5,672 nucleotides of DNA from Merdivivens faecigallinarum. GTDB lineage: Bacteria; Bacteroidota; Bacteroidia; Bacteroidales; UBA932. The notes beneath the pieces were generated by a model. The model was not told the origin of the DNA. It was given only the letters and a program-made list of their open reading frames with translations, and did no database searches. Below, piece after piece: positions 1 through 5,628 of this stretch (the first letter of the stretch is position 1; each line of letters begins with the position of its first letter). A program made the position numbers and the translations under genes. The stretch is taken from NCBI GenBank assembly GCA_017695055.1, contig JADILY010000119.1, positions 1 through 5,672 of the forward strand, read 5' to 3'.

Positions 1-1202
1 CCGATGTTTTCAAGGGCCTTGTCAGGATCGATTACTACGCCGTTGGCGAGAAAATCCATTTCGATAGCGGCGAGTTCCGCATTCAGCCTGTCGGATTCGG
101 CCCTGAGCCGTACCATGGCCGCTTCGGATACTTCAATCCCGGAGCGTATGGAGGCCCGCATGTTTTCATCCGCAGAACTTGCGATATATTTTTCCCTCAT
201 GGTTTTCAGCCCGCTTTCGATTTTGGAAAGCGAATCGCGCAGTGAACGTATTTCCTTCAGGACGGCCGAATATTTTTCCATTCCTTTTCCGCTCTGCACG
301 GGATTTTCCTTTACGGCCGTCGTTGCTGATGTCGCCGGTTCCAACGATGCCGCAGCCTTCAATTCCTCTGGGTCCTGGATTTTTCTCTTTATCGCGAGGG
401 GCTCGTACTCCATGATATATACCCTTACACTGTCCCCGGCTACATGTCCGCCGCCCGAAGCCCTGTCGGAAACAGTCATGCAGTACTTCCCGTTTTCGCT
501 TATGGCGAACAGTATGTCGTTGAACGGACTCGAATACGGGAACCCGAGATTTTCCGGAACTCCCCATTTCCCTGTTTTTTCGTCCCTGTGGGAAACATAT
601 AGGTCATAGCCGCCCATGCCGTACAGCCCGTCGGATGCGAAATAGAGGCTTTTCCCGTCTGGGGACAGCATCGGGAACAGCACGTTTCCGGAAGAAAACG
701 CCCCTTCATCGACCGAGGAAGGATAGGTCCAAAGCGTATCGTTGAGGCGCTCGGTCGAAAAAAGGCCCCATTGCCCGTTTCCGGTTTTGTCCGTAAAGAC
801 GATGATGTCGTCCCCGTCGCGGTGGTAAAATGCCGAAGGAAAATCTTCCCGCCGGTTCTGTACCAGGCTGTTAGGGCAGATTCTCCAGCTCCTTTCGGCA
901 AGAGGGAGGTACAGGAAGAAACTGTCTTTGTGAAAATTTTCCGCGGCCACCGTCTTTGGTGAAGATACGAACTCCGCGAGTGCTATTGCGTTGCGGCAAC
1001 GAAGGATTTTTCCCTGGAGAACGGCGAGGTCCGCACTGTCCGTCGCGGCCGCAGCCATGTCTTCAAGGCAACCGAGAGCTTCTTCAAACCGGTATTCTCC
1101 CATCAGGGAGTCGGCCTTTGCCGTATGTACGGCGGTCTGTGCGTGTCCCGGCATTATGAATGCTATAAAGGCGGAAAAAACCGTTATTGCCAATCTGTGC
1201 AT
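1..1202 (-). CDS. Secreted PD40 (TolB-like beta-propeller) repeat protein, 3' end outside window
   Basis: The frame is open from ATG at 1202 to the left edge: 400 complete codons with no stop, so the gene is partial at its C-terminus. Residues 1-21 form a Sec signal peptide (MHRLAI, hydrophobic core, then GHA before QT), with likely cleavage after A21. Residues 27-115 look alpha-helical and TPR-like (ADSLMGEYRFEEAL), which is weak evidence. PD40-type blades follow: 121-150 (FYHRDGDDIIVFTD), 177-204 (LSPDGKSLYFASD then GGYDLYVS, the clearest match) and 227-266 (FNDILFAISENGKY, VSDR). After a low-complexity linker (270-305), residues 308-385 are charged and heptad-like, probably a coiled coil. 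PD40 blades are shared with TolB and many Bacteroidota envelope proteins, so a periplasmic or outer-membrane-associated role is inferred; ligand unknown. No OmpA domain is visible, though one could lie beyond the edge. The ATG is chosen because it gives a complete signal peptide just downstream of a promoter box. It is divergent from secDF. Confidence 0.85.
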   Translation of the reverse strand, partial: MHRLAITVFSAFIAFIMPGHAQTAVHTAKADSLMGEYRFEEALGCLEDMAAAATDSADLAVLQGKILRCRNAIALAEFVSSPKTVAAENFHKDSFFLYLPLAERSWRICPNSLVQNRREDFPSAFYHRDGDDIIVFTDKTGNGQWGLFSTERLNDTLWTYPSSVDEGAFSSGNVLFPMLSPDGKSLYFASDGLYGMGGYDLYVSHRDEKTGKWGVPENLGFPYSSPFNDILFAISENGKYCMTVSDRASGGGHVAGDSVRVYIMEYEPLAIKRKIQDPEELKAAASLEPATSATTAVKENPVQSGKGMEKYSAVLKEIRSLRDSLSKIESGLKTMREKYIASSADENMRASIRSGIEVSEAAMVRLRAESDRLNAELAAIEMDFLANGVVIDPDKALENI

Positions 1203-1227
1203 AATGTCCCAAGTAGAAAATGGACAA

Positions 1228-1235
1228 CAAATGTA
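1228..1235 (-). promoter_or_regulatory. Candidate Bacteroidota -7 promoter box for the PD40 protein gene
   Basis: Read on the minus strand this is TACATTTG, an exact match to the Bacteroidota sigma-ABfr -7 consensus TAnnTTTG. It lies 25 bp upstream of the ATG at 1202, implying a short leader of roughly 20 nt. No good -33 TTTG is present at the expected spacing; only a T-rich run lies there. The call therefore rests on the -7 match and its position. Confidence 0.5.
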
Positions 1236-1246
1236 ATAAATAAGTT

Positions 1247-1256
1247 CATAATTATG
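1247..1256. promoter_or_regulatory. 10-bp palindrome midway between divergent promoters, possible operator
   Basis: CATAATTATG is a perfect palindrome centred at 1251.5. The two candidate -7 boxes, 1228-1235 and 1267-1274, have their midpoint at 1251.0. The palindrome therefore sits in the spacer of both promoters, where one dimeric regulator could affect both genes. The region is AT-rich, so a chance palindrome is quite possible and no regulator is identified. Confidence 0.25.
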
Positions 1257-1266
1257 GAAAAAAGTG

Positions 1267-1274
1267 TAAATTTG
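1267..1274 (+). promoter_or_regulatory. Candidate Bacteroidota -7 promoter box for secDF
   Basis: TAAATTTG matches TAnnTTTG exactly and lies 78 bp upstream of the secDF ATG, implying a leader of about 70 nt. The -33 region is poor: only TT at 1245-1246, at the right distance. The leader is AT-rich and lacks a strong Shine-Dalgarno sequence; only a weak AAGAAG at 1345-1350 precedes the start. That is usual for Bacteroidota. Confidence 0.5.
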
Positions 1275-1352
1275 TGCCCTATTTTACGAATAAAAGTGAA
1301 GGGACGATTCGATTTTGAATATTAAAATAAGTAAAATTAAAATAAAGAAGTT

Positions 1353-4300
1353 ATGCAAAGCAAAGGAGCCATTACATTTTTGGCAGTGATTATCGCCTTG
1401 GCCTGCATCTGGCAGCTGTCGTTTACGGCTGCTACCAAGATTCAGGAAGGCAAGGCAAACCGTTATGCTTCAGCGGCGGTAGAGGCAGAGAGGAACTCAC
1501 CTTCTTTTGCCAATGTCCCGGAGGTGGACAAAGCTTATTATCTTGATTCGCTCAGGAAAGCGAAGAACAGTTTTTATATTGATTCCATCTCTGCGGAAAA
1601 AGTATATTTATGGTATACTTACAAAGAGGTAAAAGAGCGCGAAATCAACCTCGGTCTTGACTTGAAGGGCGGTATGAACGTCATGCTCCAGGTCCAGTTG
1701 AAGGATCTCGTGAAGGCGCTGTCCGGTGACAGCCAGGATCCGAGATTCCTCGAAGCCCTTGACATTGCGGAGAGGAACAGCGTGGATTCCAGGCTCGATT
1801 TCATTACTTTGTTTGCACAGGCATGGGATGAAGTGGCTCCGGGAGAAAGGCTGTCGCAGATTTTCGGAACATACGACATGCGTGACAGAATCCGTCCCGA
1901 GACTTCCAATGAAGAAGTGATAAAGGTCATTTCTGAGGAAGCCGAGAGCGCCGTATCCAACTCTTTCAATGTCCTCAGGAACCGTATCGACCGTTTCGGC
2001 GTTACGCAGCCTAATATCCAGAAGCTCGGCAACAGCGGACGTATCCTTGTCGAACTCCCTGGCGTGAAGGAACCTGAGCGTGTGAGGAAACTGCTTCAGG
2101 GAACCGCATCCCTCGAATTCTGGACTACATACGAAAATGCGGAGATATTCCCTTATCTCCAGGATGCCAATGCAATGCTCGCCGAGCTTGCAGCCGATGA
2201 TACCTTGGCCGCTGCATCCGTAGAGTCCGTAGAGGAAGAGGCTGCCGATGCGGTTGCCGATACCCTTCTCGAGAAGGTGACGTCGCAGAACCTCGATATG
2301 GAAGCATACGCGAAAGAGAACCCTCTTTTCGGCGTATTGCAGCCTTCTGCATACAACGGTACCCTTATGGAAGGTGCCTGCATAGGTTTCGCCCATTACA
2401 GGGATACGGCAAAGGTCAATGAATATCTGAGCCTTCCTGAAGTACAGGCCCTGTTCCCGGCCGATTTCATTCCGATGTGGACTGTGAAACCTTCCGGAAG
2501 AATGGCCGACGGCAATTATTATGAACTCGTGGCAATAAGGGCTTCTTCGCGTGACGGGAAAGCCCCTCTGGACGGAGGCGCAGTTACCGATGCCCGCGTA
2601 TCTTATTCCAATACCAACGGCAGCCCTGAGGTAGACATGGTGATGAACGGAGAAGGTGCAAGGACATGGGCAAGGCTTACTGCCGACAACATAGGACATC
2701 AGATAGCAATCGTCCTCGACGGAATGGTATATTCTTACCCTGTTGTCAACGGCGAGATTACCGGAGGGCGTTCAGCCATCACCGGCAACTTTACCGTTAC
2801 GGAAGCGGAAGACCTTGCGAATGTCCTGAAATCAGGTAAGCTGCCTGCTCCTGCAACCATCGTTCAGGAACAGGTCGTAGGACCTTCCCTCGGTAGCGAG
2901 TCCATCAATGCCGGTCTCATATCGTTCATAATAGCATTCCTTCTCGTGCTGCTCTACATGCTCTTCTTCTATAATGGTGCAGGTCTGGCAGCCGACATCG
3001 CATTGTTGTGCAACGTGCTGTTCCTTTTCGGAGCCCTTGCTTCATTCGGTGCGGTACTGACCTTGCCTGGTATAGCCGGTCTCGTCCTGACCCTCGGTAT
3101 GGCGGTCGATGCCAACGTCATCATTTATGAACGTATCAAAGAGGAGATAAGGGCGGGCAAAGGCCTTGCGCTGGCGATAAAGGAAGGTTACAGGAATGCA
3201 TATTCGGCCATCATCGACGGACAGGTGACTACGATTATCACAGGTATCGTGCTTATAATCTTCGGTTCTGGTCCTGTACAGGGATTCGCAACCACTCTTA
3301 TTATAGGTATCATCACCTCGCTTCTCACTTCAATCTTCATATCAAGGCTCATATTCGAGGCAAGGCTTGCGAAGAAGAAGAACATTACCTTCGACAACAA
3401 GTGGACAAGGAACTTCCTGCACAATACCAAGGTAAACTTCCTGTCAAAGAGGAAATATTCCTATACGATATCCGGAATCGTGATACTCATCTGCTTGGGT
3501 TCCATTTTTTTCAAAGGCTTCACATACGGTGTGGACTTCACTGGAGGACGTACTTTCGTCGTAAGGTTCGACCAGCCTGTATCCGCTGAGGAAATCAGGG
3601 AGGCGGCTACGGCAGAGTTCGGAGGAAGTGTCGAAGTCAAGCAGTTCGGAGGCGAAAGCCAGATGAAGATAACCACCAAGTATATGATAGAGGACGAATC
3701 CACGGAGATGGATACTCAGGTAGAGCAGATGCTTTACGATGCCCTTCATCCGTTCTTCGCCGAGGATATCACATACGATGAGTTCAAATCCACTCTCGAG
3801 AACCCTAACGGTATCATAAGCTCGGACAAAGTCGGTCCTACTATTGCAAACGACATGAAGCGGGATGCGATAATAGCTGTTGTCATCGCCCTTCTTGCAA
3901 TCTTCGTATATATCGCAATAAGGTTCCGTAACTGGACCTGGGGTGCCGGCGGTGTCATATCGCTTACGCATACGACGATTATCACAGTAGGTTTCTTCTC
4001 CCTGTTTACAGGTGTGTTCCCGTTCAGTCTCGATGTCGACCAGTCGTTCATTGCGGCCGTGCTGACCATTATCGGTTATGCAATCAATGACAACGTTGTC
4101 ATCTTCGACCGAATCCGTGAGTACAGAAGGTTGTATCCTAAGAGGGCTCTCGAAGACAATGTGAACAATGCGCTCAACAGTACCCTTACCAGGACAATGA
4201 ATACCTCCCTTACCACTATCATAGTGATGGTTGCCATTGCAATTTTCGGTGGCGAGGTAATCAGGGGCCTCTCGGTTGCGTTGGTAGTAGGTATCTCTGT

Positions 4301-4385
4301 CGGAACTTACGCTTCGATGTTCATCGGTACTCCTATCATGTACGATTTGAGCCGCAGAAAGATAAACAAGGAATCGGTTAAGTAA
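1353..4385 (+). CDS. secDF: Protein translocase subunit SecDF (fused SecD-SecF)
   Basis: SecDF is an inner-membrane RND-superfamily protein that uses the proton gradient to pull preproteins through SecYEG into the periplasm. This 1,010-residue chain carries both halves. In SecD, TM1 is at about 6-26, GLDLKGGMNVM is at 101-111, and the periplasmic P1 region spans about 115-505, including FNVLRNRIDRFGV (205-217) and LDGMVYSYPVVNGEITGG (455-472). GPSLGSESI (510-518) leads into TM2-6 (about 520-672), with GMAVDANVIIYERI at 582-595. In SecF, the first TM is at about 703-722, YGVDFTGGRTF is at 725-735, and GPTIANDMKRDA (828-839) precedes the remaining TMs, with GYAINDNVVIFDRIRE at 908-923. D586, D913 and R947 (LTRTMNTS) match the family's proton-pathway Asp/Asp/Arg set. 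The length is usual for the Bacteroidota fusion. Residues about 245-400 form a P1 insertion with an acidic Ala/Glu tract (278-308). The stop is followed by a terminator, so this is probably monocistronic. Confidence 0.97.
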   Translation: MQSKGAITFLAVIIALACIWQLSFTAATKIQEGKANRYASAAVEAERNSPSFANVPEVDKAYYLDSLRKAKNSFYIDSISAEKVYLWYTYKEVKEREINLGLDLKGGMNVMLQVQLKDLVKALSGDSQDPRFLEALDIAERNSVDSRLDFITLFAQAWDEVAPGERLSQIFGTYDMRDRIRPETSNEEVIKVISEEAESAVSNSFNVLRNRIDRFGVTQPNIQKLGNSGRILVELPGVKEPERVRKLLQGTASLEFWTTYENAEIFPYLQDANAMLAELAADDTLAAASVESVEEEAADAVADTLLEKVTSQNLDMEAYAKENPLFGVLQPSAYNGTLMEGACIGFAHYRDTAKVNEYLSLPEVQALFPADFIPMWTVKPSGRMADGNYYELVAIRASSRDGKAPLDGGAVTDARVSYSNTNGSPEVDMVMNGEGARTWARLTADNIGHQIAIVLDGMVYSYPVVNGEITGGRSAITGNFTVTEAEDLANVLKSGKLPAPATIVQEQVVGPSLGSESINAGLISFIIAFLLVLLYMLFFYNGAGLAADIALLCNVLFLFGALASFGAVLTLPGIAGLVLTLGMAVDANVIIYERIKEEIRAGKGLALAIKEGYRNAYSAIIDGQVTTIITGIVLIIFGSGPVQGFATTLIIGIITSLLTSIFISRLIFEARLAKKKNITFDNKWTRNFLHNTKVNFLSKRKYSYTISGIVILICLGSIFFKGFTYGVDFTGGRTFVVRFDQPVSAEEIREAATAEFGGSVEVKQFGGESQMKITTKYMIEDESTEMDTQVEQMLYDALHPFFAEDITYDEFKSTLENPNGIISSDKVGPTIANDMKRDAIIAVVIALLAIFVYIAIRFRNWTWGAGGVISLTHTTIITVGFFSLFTGVFPFSLDVDQSFIAAVLTIIGYAINDNVVIFDRIREYRRLYPKRALEDNVNNALNSTLTRTMNTSLTTIIVMVAIAIFGGEVIRGLSVALVVGISVGTYASMFIGTPIMYDLSRRKINKESVK

Positions 4386-4394
4386 GCTTTCTCG

Positions 4395-4434
4395 TTGAAT
4401 CAATTTAAGTAAGATTTCTTACAGATTCAATTTT
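4395..4434 (+). terminator. Two-part AT-rich hairpin after secDF
   Basis: TTGAATC (4395-4401) pairs with GATTCAA (4424-4430). Inside it, GTAAG (4409-4413) pairs with CTTAC (4418-4422) around the loop ATTT. TTTT follows at 4431-4434. It begins 10 nt past the secDF stop. It is AT-rich and therefore weak as a terminator; it could instead protect the mRNA 3' end or assist the hairpin at 4452-4497. Confidence 0.45.
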
Positions 4435-4451
4435 ACTGATTATAATATTTT

Positions 4452-4497
4452 AAAGGATGACTCTTAAAGTCCTGTGGCTTTGGGGTCATCTTTTTTT
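4452..4497 (+). terminator. Intrinsic terminator of secDF
   Basis: GATGACTC (4456-4463) pairs with GGGTCATC (4483-4490), including one G-T pair. A small internal loop separates this from an inner stem, AAAGTC (4466-4471) with GGCTTT (4476-4481), closed by the loop CTGT. Seven T residues follow (4491-4497), and AAAG on the 5' side can extend the stem by pairing with them. The placement about 70 nt past the secDF stop and the form are those of a rho-independent terminator. Confidence 0.85.
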
Positions 4498-4511
4498 GGT
4501 GCGGGGGGGAA

Positions 4512-4565
4512 GCATTTGGGGCATTTGGGCCATCTGGAGCATCTGGGACATTTGGGGCATTTGCG
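4512..4565. repeat. 9-bp tandem repeat, six units (consensus GCATTTGGG)
   Basis: Six contiguous 9-bp units begin at 4512, 4521, 4530, 4539, 4548 and 4557. The first two are identical (GCATTTGGG) and the others differ at one to three positions, for example CCATCTGGA and GCATCTGGG. A run of seven G (4503-4509) lies just upstream. The unit is three codons long, so each frame reads as a tripeptide repeat (Ile-Trp-x or His-Leu-Gly), but no credible gene contains it. Variable copy number between strains would be expected. Confidence 0.85.
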
Positions 4566-4580
4566 GTTTACGGTTTTCGG

Positions 4581-4692
4581 CTTGTGCCCTTGTGCCGTAC
4601 TTGCCGTGTGCTTTGTCATGTGCCCCATGCTTGTCATGTTTTGCCTACTTGGCGTGTATTGTTTACGTACCGTGTACTACCAGTTTGCCGCA
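4581..4692. repeat. Degenerate 9-bp-periodic tract (approximate unit CTTGCCGTG)
   Basis: After a short spacer the sequence continues with a different, decayed unit. Recognisable copies are CTTGTGCCC (4581), CTTGCCGTG (4600), TGCCCCATG (4621), CTTGTCATG (4630), CTTGGCGTG (4648), CGTACCGTG (4666) and TTTGCCGCA (4684). Their spacing is mostly a multiple of nine, with one or two single-base slips near 4590-4620. It looks like an old minisatellite eroded by point changes. No gene is supported. Confidence 0.5.
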
Positions 4693-4733
4693 TGCCCTGT
4701 TTTTCACCCCATATCCATCGCTTCATTTTGGAG

Positions 4734-4748
4734 TAATTGATAATCAAT
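4734..4748. repeat. 15-bp direct repeat TAATTGATAATCAAT, left copy
   Basis: TAATTGATAATCAAT occurs here and again, identically, at 5648-5662. It contains a palindrome, ATTGAT-A-ATCAAT. The similarity extends weakly to the right of both copies, where both have TTAnAAA at the same offset. The two copies bracket the IS3 remnant and its flanks. The sequence is AT-rich, so this may be a common genomic motif rather than the footprint of an insertion. Confidence 0.6.
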
Positions 4749-4754
4749 AAGTTA

Positions 4755-4812
4755 CAAAAATAGGGCTGCTTTTGGGTGCTTCCTGAGGTACCCAAAAGCA
4801 GGGGTGTTTTTG
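4755..4812. terminator. Strong inverted repeat, possible bidirectional terminator
   Basis: CTGCTTTTGGGT (4766-4777) is a perfect 12-bp inverted repeat of ACCCAAAAGCAG (4790-4801), with a 12-nt loop that can itself pair weakly. Farther out, CAAAAA (4755-4760) can pair with TTTTTG (4807-4812) across a 5-by-5 internal loop. On either strand the stem is followed within about 6 nt by five T residues. That fits a terminator shared by secDF and the leftward IS-derived genes. The minus-strand TATTTTTG at 4762-4755 also matches the -7 box TAnnTTTG, but it faces no gene. Confidence 0.55.
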
Positions 4813-4935
4813 ATAAAGCTCTGATTGTTAGTGTGTTACAAAGACAACAGCTGGACGTGGGGTAAAAAATTCCCGAAAATCCTCGCAATTCTGGCAAAAT
4901 CTGATTCCTATCCACCTCCTCCGGTTTTTCTTCTT

Positions 4936-5115
4936 TCATGCTTTGTCACTCCAGCCCTCATCGCCAACCACCGCGCATTCGTCCAGCGCATCGCGGCATA
5001 CGGAACGGCTGCGCTTCCAGTACCCCTGCCTGCTGTAGCTGAACAGCCGGCACAGCGAAGACACGCTCATTTCTTCGTGGCGCGACTTGAGTTCGCCGAC
5101 CGTCCGGCACCTGCT
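4936..5115 (-). pseudogene. IS3-family transposase OrfB, N-terminal fragment
   Basis: This frame is entered either by -1 slippage at the A7 run (5121-5115) or from the ATG at 5070, which overlaps the orfA stop as ATGA. From the slip site it runs 59 codons and includes KSRHEEMSVSSLCRLF and YSRQGYWKRSR, which resemble the N-terminal region of IS3 OrfB proteins just before the DDE integrase domain. It then ends with GDEGWSDKA and TGA at 4938-4936. A normal OrfB has about 250-300 residues with a catalytic DDE triad, and none of that domain is present. The recognisable homology fades near ECAVV, around 4965-4970. A frameshifted OrfAB product would be 184 residues and catalytically dead. Confidence 0.75.
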
Positions 5116-5489
5116 TTTTTTAGCAGGTCTATCCCTTCCTCTTCCTTCAGCTGGCTGAGCATATACTCGTAACCTTCTATCTTTATGTTAGACATCTTGA
5201 CCGCCGACTCCAGAGACCTGACCTTCGACTCCAGTTTGCGGATCCTTTCCTTGTCATCCTTTCTCGACATCTCTATCGCGTATTTGTCCCTCTCGTCAAA
5301 GATATCGATTTTACCGCTCCGGTATTGTTCCGACAGCTCCTTTATGCGCTTCAGCGACATCCCGTAGCGGCGGTGCAGCGTCTCGGCGGGGACACCGCTG
5401 TAGTACTCCCGCAGGACACGGGCGTCGCGCTTGCGCAAGAACTTCTGGAGACTCCGGTCCGAGTCGCTGCTTTCTTCTGATTTTCTCAT
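5067..5489 (-). CDS. IS3-family transposase OrfA (HTH protein)
   Basis: This 140-residue protein is basic and charged. Residues 21-56 (RDARVLREYYSGVP, then LHRRYGMSLKRIKELSEQY) form a helix-turn-helix region expected to bind the terminal repeats of the IS. Residues 80-118 form a leucine-zipper coiled coil with heptad positions I83, V90, V97, I104 and L111, as in IS3-family OrfA proteins, where it mediates oligomerisation. The C-terminal pattern (YEYMLSQLKEEEGIDLLKKAG) also resembles OrfA proteins of Bacteroidota IS3 elements. The ATG at 5489 is preceded by a strong GGAGG (minus strand, 5502-5498) with 8 nt spacing, unlike the weak sites of the chromosomal genes. The TGA overlaps the orfB ATG. 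The frame is intact although orfB is truncated, so OrfA could still be made; in IS3 relatives OrfA alone represses or modulates transposition. Identification rests on remembered family features and gene order. Confidence 0.8.
   Translation of the reverse strand: MRKSEESSDSDRSLQKFLRKRDARVLREYYSGVPAETLHRRYGMSLKRIKELSEQYRSGKIDIFDERDKYAIEMSRKDDKERIRKLESKVRSLESAVKMSNIKIEGYEYMLSQLKEEEGIDLLKKAGAGRSANSSRATKK
5115..5121 (-). promoter_or_regulatory. Programmed -1 ribosomal frameshift site (A7)
   Basis: On the minus strand the zero-frame codons are CTA AAA AAA GCA, encoding L123 K124 K125 A126 of OrfA. The heptamer A AAA AAA followed by G is a classic slippery sequence. A -1 slip gives AGC AGG and so on, which is exactly the OrfB frame. 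IS3-family elements use this arrangement to make the OrfAB transposase. The run is flanked by CTGCT and AGCAG, a small inverted repeat. Confidence 0.75.
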
Positions 5490-5497
5490 CGTTTTTT

Positions 5498-5502
5498 CCT
5501 CC
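5498..5502 (-). promoter_or_regulatory. Strong ribosome binding site for orfA
   Basis: The minus strand carries GGAGG in a purine-rich context (AAAAAAGGAGGAAAAAACG) with 8 nt before the ATG at 5489. It supports that start. It also contrasts with the two chromosomal genes in the window, which lack such a sequence. Confidence 0.7.
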
Positions 5503-5508
5503 TTTTTT

Positions 5509-5532
5509 GGTAAACTTTTTCAGGACGGGACA
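5509..5532 (-). repeat. Terminal repeat (5' end) of the IS3-family remnant
   Basis: From the outside in, the minus strand reads TGTCCCGTCCTG and continues with a run of A and GTTTACC, ending just before the orfA Shine-Dalgarno sequence. TG at the outermost position and a location about 20-45 bp upstream of orfA are as expected for IS3-family ends. No clear matching inverted copy exists on the other side, which agrees with truncation; the best candidate is at 4941-4954. Confidence 0.55.
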
Positions 5533-5542
5533 AAGTTTGGAG

Positions 5543-5597
5543 CGAGTTAAATTTTACTAAATCATTAATAATTAGTAATTTATGAAAATTTAACTCG
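5543..5597. repeat. 55-bp AT-rich palindromic element, CGAGTT core
   Basis: CGAGTTAAATTTT (5543-5555) and AAAATTTAACTCG (5585-5597) are a perfect 13-bp inverted repeat around a 29-nt AT-rich centre, which can pair further (TACTAA with TTAGTA at 5555-5560 and 5572-5577). TTTTT follows at 5598-5602. It begins 10 bp outside the IS end. The arms are AT-rich, so it is weak as a terminator; a protein-binding or interspersed palindromic repeat is equally likely. Confidence 0.7.
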
Positions 5598-5628
5598 TTT
5601 TTGAGGGGTGCGCGGACATGGTTGAAAG

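Larger units (their letters stand above)
4944..5532 (-). mobile_element. Truncated IS3-family insertion sequence
   Basis: The element reads leftward. Its 5' end is at 5532, where the minus strand starts TGTCCCGTCCTG and continues with AAAAAGTTTACC, the TG-start polarity of IS3-family ends. Inside are an intact orfA, an A7 frameshift site and the N-terminal part of orfB, in the order and overlap typical of the family. Complete IS3 elements are usually 1.2-1.5 kb, so most of orfB is missing. The left boundary given (4944) is tentative: the plus strand there reads TGTCACTCCAG, which resembles the other end but could be coincidence. Otherwise the break lies near 4960. No target-site duplication is evident. 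Confidence 0.75.

Noticed and set aside
4..609. Plus-strand frame of 201 codons at the left edge.
   Set aside because: It is antisense to the PD40 gene, which has a signal peptide and clear PD40 motifs. The Ser-rich composition is typical of a shadow frame.
1608..2699. Long minus-strand frame of 363 codons opposite secDF, and a second one at 3444-4403.
   Set aside because: Both lie fully or mostly within secDF on the opposite strand and have His/Arg/Cys-rich composition without domains. They are mirror frames of a conserved gene.
4457..4750. Plus-strand frame of 97 codons with an Ile-Trp-x tripeptide repeat, then a Cys/Leu/Pro-rich stretch; an overlapping frame at 4474-4740 has a His-Leu-Gly repeat.
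   Set aside because: It starts inside the secDF terminator stem, has no ribosome site, and its repeat is just the 9-bp DNA repeat read in frame. All three frames give similar artefacts.
4634..4939. Minus-strand frame of 101 codons beginning just after the orfB fragment.
   Set aside because: It crosses the 12-bp hairpin and part of the degenerate repeat, has no recognisable domain, and its composition looks non-coding. AGAAGA-like context near its start is not a convincing ribosome site.
5111..5126. CTGCT-A/T run-AGCAG as a terminator hairpin.
   Set aside because: The stem is only 5 bp and it lies inside orfA at the frameshift site, where the A7 run explains it better.
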